Part shown: positions 42,718 to 54,978 of the stretch, in pieces
Layout of the letters: each line of letters opens with the position of its first letter
How positions within the stretch are numbered: position 1 is the stretch's first letter
NCBI GenBank assembly: GCA_030248065.1
Contig: JASAMV010003014.1
Span: forward strand, 17,552-81,551
DNA from: Rhynchonema sp. JSB1_4
Taxonomy: Eukaryota > Nematoda > Chromadorea > Monhysterida > Xyalidae
Direction: 5' to 3'
DNA: 64,000 nt
The notes under the pieces: generated by a model
Told to the model about the DNA's origin: nothing
The model's input: only the letters and a program-made list of their open reading frames with translations
The model's database searches: none
Made by a program: the position numbers and the translations under genes

Positions 42718-43528
42718 TAGGGCGCGGCCAGGTAGATGCGGACTGCGGACTGCGGACATTGAAAAAAAACTATGTCCAATGTCCGCAGTCCGCAGTCCGC
42801 ATCTACCTGGCCGCACTTGCGGACTGCGGACTGCGGACAATCGAAACATTTCATTGATTGTGTTTGCTAGCACGGCACTGCCATCCCGGCAACATCAAAG
42901 ATATATAACTACAGGGTTGTAAATATGCAAACTTCAACACCGTGCATAATACTGTGTTGTCTTCTGTTGTTGCCTGAAACATCCATGTAATATCTGCCAA
43001 CTCACAATAATCAATTGCCAACACACGCGCAACTGACGACTGCCACGTATCACACACAGCAAACACAGAATAAGGACACACACGTTAGAATGTTTCATGG
43101 TTTTGAATGGCAGGCAACAGGGCGCAGGATTCCACGTTACACTATATTCACAACCCTGTATAGTCTTTCATTTTATTCTCGGTCCAAACAAAGTATACAG
43201 CAAATGTTTCATCGCAACAGCGGCCATCAAGTAACACGCGCATGTTTCGAGCCACGTTGTCGACCTGTTGGTTATCAGCCACGACGATGACGCTGTTTTC
43301 AAGGCGTTGAAACATTTTCTGTATACCGCCTCTGGACTGTTATAAAACGGAAAGACTATAGTTGTATATCGCACTAGCAAACACAATCAAAAAATGTTTC
43401 GATTGTCCGCAAACCGCAGTCCGCAAGTGCGGCCAGGTAGATGCGGACTGCGGACTGCGGACATTGGACATAGTTTTTTTTCAATGTCCGCAGTCCGCAG
43501 TCCGCATCTACCTGGCCGCGCCCTTAGG
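42718..43528. mobile_element. Foldback element whose ends are themselves hairpins
   Basis: Each end carries GCGGCCAGGTAGATGCGGAC, three GCGGACT units, a short spacer, and the same sequence inverted, so each end forms its own ~45-bp stem. The two ends are also complementary to each other. Inside, CTAGCAAACACAATCA pairs with its complement. A smaller element (42912-43158) is nested within. Confidence 0.85.
42912..43158. mobile_element. Nested CAGGGTTG...CAACCCTG element
   Basis: The ends match the hAT-like CAGGGTTG families, but the flanking 8-mers (TATAACTA and TATAGTCT) do not agree, so the target duplication is lost or the boundaries are wrong. Inner arms GTTGCCTG and CAGGCAAC flank two TGAAACAT sites (42975; 43090 complement). 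Confidence 0.5.
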
Positions 43529-44246
43529 AACCACCCAGTTTTGCACCAAGCAACATGAAATCAGTACCACTCATAACTTTTCCTTGTACAGTATGTTACA
43601 TACAGTACCGTTCGTTATGCACAGTACCAACCTCCAACCTTATTATTCAAAGACATTTTTATCTCAATCAGTCATGTTTTCGCTCACAGACGCTCGCGGG
43701 CTTGACACGTGACACATGATACGCACCAGTGTGGTCCGCTTGGGTTTCTGGTATTATAGTGGAGTAAGTTTTGACACAAAGTTGTTTTGGAAAGAGAAGG
43801 TCATGGGTACCCTTGTGTAGGACTTTCACACGGGTACGGAAGAGTACAGTATGTATGTACATATATGTACCCAAGGAGTAGTTTTAAAAGTCGACGATTT
43901 CCGCATAAAGCTGTCGGCCGTGCTGTTTTCGCATGGATTGTTGCGTTGGTTTTTCTTGTCAATGGGTTCAACAGTCTCACTAGATTTTTCATGCTTCCAG
44001 TCAACCAAAGCATACTCAATAAATACATTACTGTAAGAGCTCTGATGGCGAGCCCCTCATTTTATGGTTCCATACAGTATTACACCATAAAGCACTCTGT
44101 TTTTTTCTCAATCCTAAAGCCCATAGATATCCGGAATATCCTGTTACTTGTTGCGAAGCAGCAGAAATGCACAAAAACGCATAGCAAATTGAATAAAAGC
44201 ATATGAGTTTGTGCTGCAGCGACGGAGACGGATAAAAGCCTCAACG

Positions 44247-44659
44247 ATGGCTGATGAACTAACGATGGAAAAACCAGAAACGAAAAAACGGCGGTTGTAT
44301 GTTTATAGCAACCTGCATCTACCAAATTTCCCAGTTTTGCTGCGACCGTATATAGCTGTCTGTGTCCCTTTCCGTTTATCTGTTGCTGTGTTATCCGTTT
44401 TCAGACCAAGTTGTTCCCATTTCATGATTGGTACATAATACTAACTACATTTACGGTCTATGTCATATTTACAGAGGTCCTCTTTGCAGTGGAACCCTCC
44501 TATAGATATTTTTCGGAGCTACATTTTGAACCTCGATCAGTGGTTAACCTGAGTTTTCAACTCGGGGCTTTAACTGAACTTATTTTTTTTCTGGACCAGT
44601 TCAAGCCATTAACCTTTTACTTAAAAAAACTTGAAAAAAGCGTTCAAGGAAATAAGTAA
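44247..44659 (+). CDS. Small membrane protein, two exons
   Basis: Exons 44247-44300 and 44405-44659 join in phase 0 to 102 residues. The first exon is short and charged (MADELTMEKPETKKRRLY). The second begins TKLFPFHDWY, then a hydrophobic segment (IILTTFTVYVIFTEVLF), and ends with a basic tail. The acceptor TTATCCGTTTTCAG is strong. A cytosolic N-terminus with one membrane helix is likely. No family is recognised. Confidence 0.42.
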
Positions 44660-45103
44660 AATATCGCACTTTTGCGCTGTTTATCGGTTGTTTCACAATG
44701 TCTGGATGAATCTTAAAACAGGAAGACGTAGTATTGGAAAAAAATTTTTTTAACAAGTTTTTTTTAAAAAGTCTCAGATTCGGGGAAATTTTACCAAATT
44801 TGCATCACTTATGAAGGGTGTTTACGCCATTTCGATGCGATCCAACAGTCTGTGCTTGTTATGGACCTATGATTGCTGCTCTGTGGTATCAGACACAACA
44901 GTTTGTGGTCGAATAAGCAAGATTCACTCATAAACCACACAGAATTGAGAATATAAGCTGCAGAAATACTTGTCGGGTCGCTGAATCAGTCGTATATGAC
45001 CGACCCGATGGGGTATGACATCAAAGTACCATGTAAGTACATGCATACTGTGTCTCATGTATCACGGGAAGGTATAATAACATCATTTGGGGCATCTTAG
45101 ATA

Positions 45104-45378
45104 TTGGTTGATCAATGACTTTATAAGAATTGGTCAAATTTTTTTCCTGAATCGTAAAGAGGGAAAGTGACCGGGTGGTGACGTTGCGTTGCATGATCGC
45201 ACACAAAGCACGTAGTAAAGAGAATGTTTCAGACCTGCGGCAACGTGGGTTATCTGCTGGATTATTTTCAGGGTGAAAATGTTTTGTGAGAATCACAAAT
45301 AGCACAGTGGTTACGAGTGACTGAACTTGAAAATCAGGATTGATTTGATGAATTCTTATATGGTCATTGTGCGACCAA
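45104..45378. mobile_element. MITE, TTGGTCGCACAATGAC family (inverted copy)
   Basis: TATTGGTTGATCAATGACTT and GGTCATTGTGCGACCAATA form the ends, and the body is the reverse of 20796-21078, including AGAATGTTTCAGACC. TA lies on both sides. From here to 45960 there are only A/T runs, a solo hAT-like end (45583-45596) and a GC/G-run patch (45600-45720). Confidence 0.85.
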
Positions 45379-46156
45379 TACCAAATACATGCCCCAAAAG
45401 TGATTTTGTGAAGAAAATTTTTCGACCCTTGAGAAAAAATGACAAAAAATAACCCCCAAAAAGGCCATTTTTGGACGTTTTAGAACATTTTGTTCCCCCG
45501 AAAAATTAAAAAAATTTTTTTTAAAAATTTTTTTCAAAAACCTAACCTTTTTTTAAAAAAAAAATTTTTTTTTAAATTTTTTTTTGCCCAACCCTGCTCG
45601 GAAGGCCGGACGGGTCAATTTTCACGGGTAGCTTTGGGTATGCTAACGGGTCTTCGGGGGGGGGGGGGCACGGCACGGGCGCGGCGCTGTAGCCGGGCCG
45701 TAGGCACGGGTCCCGTCTAGTTCCTACAGTGACAGAAAACGGGCAATCCCGTTTATGTCAAAAAAGAGGACAGACTGTGTTATATATGTATACGCATGGG
45801 ACTTAGTGAACATCTGAAACTTAACCAGTAACGTGCGTGTTCAAAAACTTAGCGAAAAAATGTTCGCCGGCTCAGTATTTCAATGAACCACCAAGCCCGG
45901 GTGGCTTTCTCGCAAAAAACCATCATAATAAGGTGTACCTACAAGGTGTCAATAGTTGTAGACCGACTTTGACCCACATTTTTTCATCGTGTTGTTGTGT
46001 TTTACGTGTTCATTCGAAACTTCGAAGCTTGTGGCCCACATAGGGCTATAACCACTGTTTGCTGGTTTTCTGCACTCGCACAGTGTGGTAATAAAGTTTC
46101 GCGTGCTGTGGGTGACACTTAAAACAAGCAATTTGGCCAATGCCACTGAATTACCG

Positions 46157-46575
46157 CCGGAGAAGTTTGTTTAAGTCCCCTGGGGTTTTGGGAATGCGTT
46201 CGGTTTGAGATTTAGAAATTCACAAAGAATTATCCCAAAAATCCGCCATCTTTTTTTTGCAGAATGAAAGAACGGGTTGAACGATACACCCTTAGATCAG
46301 TTAAAGCCTCCTTTGGCTTCGTCCTGGCTGCAAACCATTGCTGTCATTTACAAGTGCTGCTTACGAACAAGTCTGTGCGATTATACGAGAAGAACATATG
46401 TATACTGCGAACATAATTCCCAATATCGAAACACAATAATGCCTTTGACTCTTATCGCGCTGGGACGGATTTTTTTTAAAAAACCTCCCAAATAAACCCC
46501 CAGGGGGCTGATTCGGTGGAGACATGTCACGCGCATGGGGCGTGCTCTGGGATGGGCCCTAATCGAACTTCTCCG
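46157..46575. mobile_element. Inverted-repeat element with CCGGAGAAGTT ends
   Basis: CCGGAGAAGTTTGTTTAAG at the left and CTAATCGAACTTCTCCGG at the right are complementary. Related ends occur near 29190 and 29985 in ERAL1 intron 7. It abuts the Cys-rich exon-like segment that follows. Confidence 0.6.
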
Positions 46576-46576
46576 G

Positions 46577-46853
46577 TATTTGGCACGCCACCTTCTCCGG
46601 TAAACAAGCTGCGAACTCTGTTGAACTGTCTGGATGTAAACTGCGTGCTGTGTGCCGCACTGGCCAACAATACCTGTTTCAATGTCAAAAGTCACTGGAG
46701 GTGTACTTTCGGTCACTTTCCCTACCGGTGTATGGCAGTCCAAAGCAGCAGAGTCAGACCCAGCGCGTGCAATGCGAAATCGGCCACAAAATTGCATTTT
46801 CGATCACTTATCTGGCCTGCGGGCAGCAGAGCACAATCGCACATCGGCCAGAA
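46577..46853 (+). CDS. Cysteine-rich module exon-like segment
   Basis: A frame of ~90 codons reads IWHATFSGKQAANSVEL, then GCKLRAVCRTGQQYLFQCQK, a middle with VQCEIGHK, and FSITYLACGQQ. The order and spacing of C-x9-C, a central C and a final L-x-C-G match the module at 47570-47927. A shorter segment at 45970-46120 (VVVFYVFIRNFEACG ... LAQCGNK) has the same pattern. The 5' side is cut by a transposon, and the 3' donor phase does not fit the next exon, so it may be a decayed or alternatively spliced module of the gene at 47570-52779. Confidence 0.3.
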
Positions 46854-47011
46854 AAGTGACCAAGCGCACTTCAGGTCATTTTTTGACCGGTATGGTCTGC
46901 CAGTACGATACCTATACACGCACGTTTGCTGCCTGAAACCAGAAGGAACCTGATATGACATCGCATAAACATCATGCTGGTTGTCAATTACTTGTTTTTG
47001 GCTCAAAGTAA

Positions 47012-47114
47012 TGTGGTCAAATCTCGTCAAATAAGGTCGTCGAGCACTATTAGCTTTCGCGCTCATTTGGGGCTCATGTGTTCGACGACTTTCTTTGACA
47101 AGATGATTTGACGC
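47012..47114. mobile_element. MITE, family GGTCAAATCAC
   Basis: GTGGTCAAATCTCGTCAAA and GACAAGATGATTTGACGCC form the ends. The core GCGCTCATTTGGGGCTCATG is shared with 32414-32544. Confidence 0.65.
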
Positions 47115-47201
47115 CAAAGCACTAGCCTTGTATTTGGGCACCAGTCCCTGCCGATACTTGGGACATTTCGTGGTTGGTAAATGTTGTTTGTGTCACACCA
47201 C

Positions 47202-47385
47202 AAGGCAAACCACACCAACACGAGCCCGATATCGAAGGTGGTGTGTATTCACAACGAAAAGAAAGAGAAAATCGTCATGCTCCACTTTGCTTCAACGTGT
47301 AACATTTCCCAAACCAGCAGCCACGTCAGAATGTTTCACTATTCTGCCAGCTGCGAAATCGGGCTCGTGTTGGCGTGGTTTGCCT
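47202..47385. mobile_element. MITE, family ACACGAGCCCGATTTCG
   Basis: AAGGCAAACCACACCAACAC and GTGTTGGCGTGGTTTGCCT form the ends, as in 11758-11946. This copy keeps an intact central site, GAATGTTTCAC (47331). Confidence 0.78.
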
Positions 47386-47569
47386 ATGAATGAGCCATGG
47401 CTCTGAATGAATGTGTCGCTTTACCGCTTTGGCTGTTTATCTAGGCTATTAAGCCGTTGGTATTCAAGCTGTATCATGTTTACTATCACGTCACCATGCA
47501 TATGCACTGACTTGTTTTGCCTGGATAAATTATTGATACGGTTGCCCGCAGGAAATATCAATTCATAAG

Positions 47570-50500
47570 ATAACCTACACATACTGCGAGAGCAAAATTA
47601 CTCCCTGCTGGATGGTCGCTGGTTTCAAACTGCTTGTACGAAAACACCCTTGTATGTCACCCTTGATTGGCTTTTATTGGCTGGTCGAGTCAAGAAATGT
47701 GCTCTCACATTCAATTATCGAAGTTGTCCAACACTTTGCACGGGGAAAAGTCAGTGGAAAAAAATTTGTCCGCCTGTGCATAAGACAGCTGTATATATGG
47801 TTCGTTGGAACGGAAAGAAAAAAGTTTCATTAACGTGTGGCCAAGTGACGTATTTTCTTGAGTTGAACAAATTCACTCTTGATTTTCATATTTTGACCTG
47901 CGGCAACCGTTGGTACCACGCGGCCAGGTATATGAAAACGAGTGTGGCGGACAAAACAGCTAGGGAAAATTAGCCTAGGAAAAAACAGCGAGGGTGTAAA
48001 AAGTGAGATGTGTAATTTTGGAGGCGTAGGCCTAGGCCATAGCCTTGATGTCTAATATCAAGTTTAACAACAGTGGCCGCTGTTTTTTCCGTCGCTGCTT
48101 TTTTCCACCGCCGTTTTGTCCGCAACCCGCAAGCGACGCCATTTACAGGTCTGATGCTCATTTCTGCGCGTGTTGTCGGTTCTGCATGGGCCAGTTGGCC
48201 GCAAGAAGCCAACGGCCGCTTTCTTTCAGTTCCCAGTCGTTTCCTTTTCATGATCGCGAGGTCAAGCGAAAACAGCAAGTGGCATATTATTAGGAAATAG
48301 ACGCGTAGTGTCGCATTTGAAGTCAATATACGGTTACAATGGAATATCGTTGAGACCAGGTCGTAGGTTAGCCCTCGGCGTGTAAGCTGCAGCCAGGTAT
48401 GTAATGGCACATAAAGTACGACTGCATTGCACCAGTTCACTGCACTAATTTCATGACAAAACAATTGGACATTATTAGCCACCTTGTTGACCAACTATAA
48501 CTGTCTGACTTGACTGGGTTGCTGCTCGTATCATAAAGTATAAGAAGTTGCCTTCAGCCAAGCTGTCGTTCTCTGTCTCATGACCGATAGACCATGAGCC
48601 ACTTTTAATTATAACGGGTGTGTGTGTGCGTGTCTTGCGCTCCAGTTAACTGACGTTTCTTATCTTCGTCTGCGCGCCTTTTTCCAAGCAAGATTATTGT
48701 GTTGGTTTTCTAACTTGCGAGCGAACCCGTGTGATCTTGCAGCAACTTTCATTAAAGTTCTCATTCCTTTTTTCATCTGCTTGAAATTAACCAAATCAGT
48801 GTGAAAATGTGTGGGCGATCTAAAAAACAGCGTTATTGGTGTGGTCGTGTCCAGCTGTTCAAAGTCGATGCATTATTGTTAGTGTTCAAACAATTTTGTT
48901 GACGGTGAAACATCAGCCGGTTCGCAGGTGAGGATTTTTGCGAAACTTCTGGACCCGAGCGTTGCCAACATATAACTTAGGCCATTGTAGGTTTTCAATG
49001 ACTAAATTTACCTATGCTGTTTCATAGACGCATTGTTATTCATTCATCGTCGTGGGGGCTGATAATCACTCAGTTCTACTTCGTAATTTTCTCTGGTACC
49101 TTCCTCGTATAAAAACTAGATTATATCCTGTGGTCATCGTGGCTTAAACAAGAATTCATTGTAAAACTTCAAACGAAATCTTTGTAGATATCAGGAATTA
49201 TGTATCACATATACAAATGCGGCCATGTTAGTCCGGCGATGTCACGAGCTGCTGCATAAAAGACAGCTGCTTTGGGCTTCTACTTTCAGCTCCTGTCTAT
49301 TTGCGACTGCGAACCCGAGGTGCTCGTCTTTGCACGAATAAAGTCATTAAGTCGATGTGCGTTCGTGCTGGCTTGAGACGCAACATTGCAACATAAATTA
49401 AACCAACGGCAACTAATAAAACAAGGAAAAAGAACAGCAGCCGTAATTTCGAGCCGGCGTGAAACATGGTTGCAGATGGCGGCAATAAAAATGATGGTGA
49501 GCTGAAAGACGTTGGTTGGGCAGCACCGGATGGGACGGTAGCACATTTACTTACTGGCTATGTAATATAGTTGCTAGGTCGAAGGTCAGGCTTTATTCTG
49601 AAAATTGAGACCTGTGCCTGAAAATAAAGGTTGCCATGCCAGATTCTGGCGATCGGCTGCCCTTGACACGAAGGCCATCAGGTTTGACATGTTTCACCTA
49701 CATAAGCTAAGCTTATTGGCTTATTGGACGTAGTATAAGCTTATTGGCCCATACTAATTTTGTCAACGCAACGGCGTGTGCTTTGCGCAAACGCAGCAAG
49801 ACCAGCTGCGCTGTCCATGTCTGTTCTTTAGCTAACCTGGGCCCGGTCCACAGAAGCCGAATTCAGTTTTGTATGTATACCTAATACGAGTACCTACCAA
49901 AATCTGAACCTCAAACCCGAAGAGAAACCCAATGAGGCATTAGGTCGACGATGAGTGAATGACTTTCTATCATCTTGGGCTGCTGTCGTCGAGCTAATAG
50001 TCTGCCTGTATTCCACGCATGTTCCGCAGCAGACATCCAGAATTCAGTCACTTTAGTTTGCAGAATCACGGACACTTGCTTGCGTTAACAATAATTAGTG
50101 TTGGTTGGCCAATTAATATAGATGACATACACCGTGTGCATTTATTGTGCGACGGTTCAGTCCCGTGGAGCAGGTTCAGGCCCAGCCATTCAAACCCGGC
50201 TGGAGCCTAATCCTATAAGTGGCTCAAATATGCTGGGCCTGAATCGGTCGAGCCTGAAAAACTGGGCCTGAACTTCCGGGCCTGAAAAGTCGCTGAATAG
50301 TGTGCATTTAGAGCAATTTTCATCGACCCCGATTTCGATAAAAGATAAGTGAGCTGTGATGTTTCACCCTTGTGTCATTCCCTTTCAGTCGTGTCCCATT
50401 TGTACGGCAATTACAGCGGTGGGACATCAACGGGCGGTGGGGACACCCCGTTTGTGGCCTCCCACACATTCGTCCCCACAGCACATGTCGTCATCCCACT

Positions 50501-52779
50501 TATGTCATTCGTGTTCGGCTTCCCCGTTTGTGTCATTGGCACGCTCTGTCTCATACAGTGCAGGTATGAATGAATAAATGATTGGGCGCGTGTTTGATTA
50601 CACTTTGTTATCATGCCCAGCAATATGATGTGGTACTGCTGCGTTTGAGGACACCCCATTTCCGAGCGTTTACGTTGTGTCTAGTGTCGTGTTCGTTTCA
50701 TTTTGGCTGGAGCTTTGGCTCGAGCCTGAGCTTAACCTTAAGCCCAAATGAAGCCTAAACAATCTCAATCTCAGCGTGCGTCCCACAGTCCAAGTAAAGA
50801 TAAAAAACCAACTTCCAATCAGATCGCCTGTTTGGGTGCCCCACATTTTCACACACGCTGATTGTCTTTCCCGCAGAAATCGTCATCGAATGACCGAAGC
50901 GCAACGTGCAGCCGGCATGGCGGACACGATGGGCACTTTCAGGAGGCCATCCGATGTTTAGTAAGTTTGGCGGTTCTGTTGGTGCGGCATAAGATCAGAG
51001 CCACCACAGGAACAGCACAACTACATATGTTGAGTGTTGCAAATATTGGTCGCACATATCAGATCATATAAGAATTCCTCAAATCAATCCTGATTTTCAC
51101 GCTCAGTCACTATTAACCACTGTGCTATTTGTTGGTTCTCACAAAACAATTTCAGCTGAAAATAATCTAGCAGAGCACCCACGTTGCTGCGGGTCTGAAA
51201 CATTTTGGTGACTGCATTCTTTGTGTGTGATCGCGCAACGCAACGTCACTACCCCGTCACTTTCCTGCTTCACACGATTCAGGAAAAAATTGACCAATTC
51301 TTATACGGTCATTGTGCTAGAAATGCCGAGTTCTTTCCAGCCATACCCTACCCCTATACCGACCTCGAGCTCGGTCCTATTCGTTCGGGGCACGACGTAC
51401 CACGAGTCTGAAGCCGGCAAAATACAGAACGTATACGTTTGTAAACAGAAGCACTAATAATGCGTGCATGGCGTGGGGTGTGGGGTGGTGGGATTGCCTC
51501 AGCGCTTCACAAACTAATATCACTAATTTTGTGTTGTATTTTGTTCTCTGATGGGTGCGGCAGATAACAAAGAGGTTTTTTCAGTTTCATCAATCATCAA
51601 TACGTTTTCAGTACCTTTCAACCAGGTTTTGCTATACAGGTGAAAGAATACTGTATCACAACGGTGAAGGCTTTGTTAAACTAGCCAAAGGAGAAAAAAT
51701 TTGAACATCAAAACTTTGGTGATTGGGTCGGATCGGACCGGTATCGGTCACGTGCGCGTTTTTGCATTTGAATAAGAGAGATTTCCTGGAGCCACTGATT
51801 TCGTCGATGGCAAAAATGTTCATTTTTGGGGCGCATATAGTCATATCGGGAATTGGAAATGAATTTTTTTCAACAATCATATGTTCAAGTTTCCCGTCCC
51901 CTGTTGGACCTCAATTGTTGCGTGTGTTTACGCCACGCGGACAGCAACGTTGCTCAACGTTCAGTGTTTCTGAAACTCCGGATTCCCGTCGTACTTTTAG
52001 TCATATTGGGAATCGGGAACAGGAAACTTGGACATGGAAATATCTTCATTCCCGATATTACTAAGCGCGCCCGTGTTGGAAAAACTTTTAGGGTGGTTGA
52101 AATCTGCGGTGTAGCGACTAATCTTGACCAGAGTAAAACTCATTCATTTTAGGTGTGGGAACAGCAGCTGGGTGAAATTAGTGGTACCAGAATCTCTTAA
52201 CGGTGCAACACACTTAGTTCAACAATCGCTCGTGATTAGGGCAAGTCAGATCCAATCCAATCCGATCACCAAGTTTGATATCGCTCCTACTCAAAATCGG
52301 TGTTGGCTATGTAGGTTTGTAAAGTTCTAGTCATCTAACATGCACGTGCGTTTCTATTCTTCACTAGTCCGCCCTCAGAGTTAAAAATCGCCCATTTCCC
52401 TTGTTTTCCTTCTTTTTACCCCATCCCTTCACTTTTCAGCATGACCAGCAGCATGATCAATAGCGAACGTCGTCTGTCCGCATCTGCGCTGTCGGCCGAC
52501 ATCCCCAATTACATGGAGTCAGCCACCCTGAACCCTGAATCAGCAAGGCAACCCCCGTACCAACAGTTCGGGCAACGTCTGACCGTGCCCGGAGGCAGTG
52601 CCAGGCACAAACAGCAGCCATTGACAGACATCAGTGAAACATCATACAAGCACAAGAACAGCGTGAATGTGTACAAAGACAGACTGCGGTTGGACGCTAC
52701 TAATCCTCCGCCACAACAAACGGGAGAGGAAAAAGAGAAACTGGCTGAGCTCACTGAAACGCTGCATTTCTATTACTGA
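47570..52779 (+). CDS. Receptor-like protein: Cys-rich modules, one membrane segment, cytoplasmic tail
   Basis: Exons 47570-47927, 50030-50154, 50389-50563, 50877-50960, 51341-51430 and 52440-52779 join in consistent phase to a stop at 52779 (~390 residues shown; the 5' end is not found). The first exon is extracellular in character, with seven cysteines (e.g. KKVSLTCGQVTYFLELNKF, then FHILTCGN). The second repeats part of that pattern (NHGHLLALTIISVG...HRVHLLCD). A Gly/Ser/Thr linker leads to a hydrophobic helix (VVIPLMSFVFGFPVCVIGT) followed by RNRHR. The tail is Ser/Pro/Gln-rich with no enzyme motif. A type I surface protein is inferred. The first acceptor (47569) has a weak pyrimidine tract. 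A MITE (51046-51322) lies in the intron before 51341. Confidence 0.5.
49297..49485 (-). CDS. Possible membrane-anchor exon or small membrane protein
   Basis: The minus frame from 49485 reaches a second Met in ATGTTTCAC (49460-49468), then MFHAGSKLRLLFFFLVLLVA, a ~20-residue hydrophobic helix, and a basic tail to a stop at 49297. It resembles the cytosolic tail plus signal anchor of a type II membrane protein. A donor-like site upstream of the stop would allow splicing, but no partner exon was found. It lies antisense in an intron of the receptor-like gene. Confidence 0.3.
   Translation of the reverse strand: MPPSATMFHAGSKLRLLFFFLVLLVAVGLIYVAMLRLKPARTHIDLMTLFVQRRAPRVRSRK
51046..51322. mobile_element. 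MITE, TTGGTCGCACAATGAC family, degraded ends
   Basis: ATTGGTCGCACATATCAGAT and ACGGTCATTGTGCTAGAAAT show decay relative to the 20796 copy. The body, including GGTCTGAAACATTTTGG (51196), is clearly homologous. Confidence 0.75.
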
Positions 52780-53454
52780 CATTTTCTGGATTCAATAGGT
52801 ATGTAGCCTTCAAAATTTAGCATGGGGGTCGGCCTGCGAGGTCTATAATCTTTAGTTCACGGATTCAGATACGCTTTCGGTGAAACATCAGCCATACTTG
52901 CAGTGCAACTTGTGCTTTCGTGCGCTCTTCATGAAAACTTCCGTTTTGCTTTAGGTTCCATATCTTGATCATCCCCAAACGAACCAAAAATATCAACAAG
53001 TCAACTAAAAATGTCAACTGTTTTCCAGAGTCGATAATATCAACCGTGTTATGTCAAGTCAAAGTTTGCAGAGCGCCCAGTATCATTTCATTCCGTGACC
53101 AATTTTGATCTCATATCCTCGTTTCAAGCGTTCATAAAATTTGTAATACTATCGATTGATGCTGCGACGCGTTTTTCGAGGTTTTTTTGTATTTTTCACA
53201 AGGTTATGAACTTCAACTGTGGCTTGTGAAAACCTTACCGGTAAACTAATGAACTTGAATTTTGCCACGCATGTGAGGATAGGAAACTCAAGACTTATTT
53301 GTGATCAAAGTTGCTCTGTTGCAGCGGTATAATCGTTAAGGAAACGAGCGTCTGTTGGTTGTACTGCACGCAGAATAAATCGTAAACCCTGGGAAATGAT
53401 CGTATGTACTCGGATTACGATTAATGGTACCCGTTCCCGTGAAACGTACTCACT
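52780..53454. other. Intergenic stretch, nothing recognised
   Basis: It is AT-rich single-copy DNA downstream of the receptor-like gene, with one TGAAACATCAGCC site (52881). No exon was supported. Confidence 0.45.
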
Positions 53455-53627
53455 CGCAAAAAACTGTAGATTCTTACAGTTTTCTGTAGGATTTGTTACA
53501 GTCCGAACTGTGCTCTCACGTCCATCAAAAAGCTGTATGTTTGTACAGCAAAAAACTGTAGGTTTGTGCTGACCACAGTACAGCAGCGCACTTTCGTACA
53601 GTTGACTACTGTACTTTTAGTACAGGG
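53455..53627. repeat. Cluster of short TACAG/CTGTA inverted motifs
   Basis: About ten CTGTA or TACAG words, several as AAAAACTGTAG, occur within 170 bp. They can pair in many registers. The hAT-like element at 53628 inserted into this block (its TSD, GTACAGGG, contains the motif). Confidence 0.45.
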
Positions 53628-54329
53628 CAGGGTTGAAAAAAAAAATTTTTTATTAACGAGCTTTTTTTAAAAAAAAAATTTTTTTTTGACTTTTTTTTGA
53701 CGAAAATTTTTTTTATTAGAAAAAGTGTTGCAAACGACGTTTCAGGATAAATGAAATCGATGCAACATATTTTTCAAAAATTGAAAAATTTTCGCCTGAG
53801 GCCGAACTTGTGTGGTGACACCCGGTAGTATTGTGCAGATTCCATGGTCTCCGACCAGTCTGAGGTTGAAGTTGACTAACGATGTTACTATAATGTAGTG
53901 TAGCATGCCGTACAACGTATTTTAATGCATCTAATGCCGTATATCTGATATACGACCATCAAAATATCGATTAGAGCCCAAATCTTGCGTGTCAGATCGA
54001 CTTTGCGCGCCCGGTTTTGCACCAGAGCTATGTTTATACATGTGTTTTAGCATGCAGTGGTACATTATCGGTGCCACATCACTATAAAAGACCATCCCCG
54101 TGCATCCCTGTACGGATTTGGGGACAATACAGGGCGCCGCAGGCGCCATTTTGGAAAAATTGTCCCGTCCACAGTAAAAAGTGCCAATTTTTTGCCTCGA
54201 AAAAGGCCATTTTTGGACATTTCATTTTGGGCAACTTCTTTTATTAAAAAAAAGCAAAATCTGAGCTTCAAAAAAAATTTTTTTTAAAAATTTTTTTTTT
54301 AATTAACCACTTTTTTTGAAACAACCCTG
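53628..54329. mobile_element. hAT-like element, inverted copy of 31195-31912, 8-bp TSD
   Basis: It has CAGGGTTG and CAACCCTG ends, with GTACAGGG duplicated at 53620-53627 and 54330-54337. The body is collinear, in reverse, with 31195-31912 (e.g. CTGTACGGATTTGGGGACAA against TTGCCCCAAATTCGTACAG). Confidence 0.93.
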
Positions 54330-54537
54330 GTACAGGGTGTCCTTTGTTACCTCCACTCCGTGTCACAGATTTTCAGGAAATTTTTACACTACACCTGCAA
54401 CCTGCAGGTAAAATCAATTGAAGCAACAATTGACAAAGTACACGCGACGGGACGGAACAGTTACATATGCATACTATGTATGTGGCTAAGACTATTGTTG
54501 TCAACGCAACTATGTACACGTGTGTTTCGTGTAGATA

Positions 54538-54809
54538 AAGGCAAACCAGCCGTGCTTTGCAGACCTAGACCATACAGTATCGCTATGAATTCTTACACAC
54601 ATGAAATGTTTCAGGTTACTGTAGAAACGCGCTTACTGTAGTCACTGTAAACAACACACACAAACGTGCGCTAAATGTTTCATAATCTTTGCTCTTTCAC
54701 ACACAAGCCACGCGCGACGTGGCCACAGTAATCCGAAACATTTCAAGTGTGTAAGAATTCAGGGTGATAAGGCATGGTCTGGGTCTGAAAAGCACGGCTA
54801 GCTTGCCTT
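54538..54809. mobile_element. MITE, second copy of the ERAL1-upstream family
   Basis: AAGGCAAACCAGCCGTGCTT and the complementary AGCACGGCTAGCTTGCCTT form the ends. It contains TGAAACAT sites at 54606 and 54675 (complements) and a one-base variant CGAAACAT near 54734, spaced symmetrically across the hairpin. Confidence 0.83.
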
Positions 54810-54978
54810 TGTAGATAGGAAATGTCTACATTCTGTGCGACATTCGTGCCGAAAGCAACCCTAAATTGCGCGATTAGATGATACAACGGATTGTGACCGC
54901 CTCGTTGACGATAGTTGACACCCCTTGCACGAAACACAATATAAGTTTCGTTCCCGTTCCCGTGAAACGTACTATGTA

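Noticed and set aside
46381..46797. Minus-strand 138-residue ORF
   Set aside because: It spans a transposon end and the antisense of a Cys-rich module; no splice or domain support.
47970..48494. Minus-strand 174-residue ORF
   Set aside because: No domain, signal or splice support; two competing open frames lie on the plus strand, so it is probably chance.
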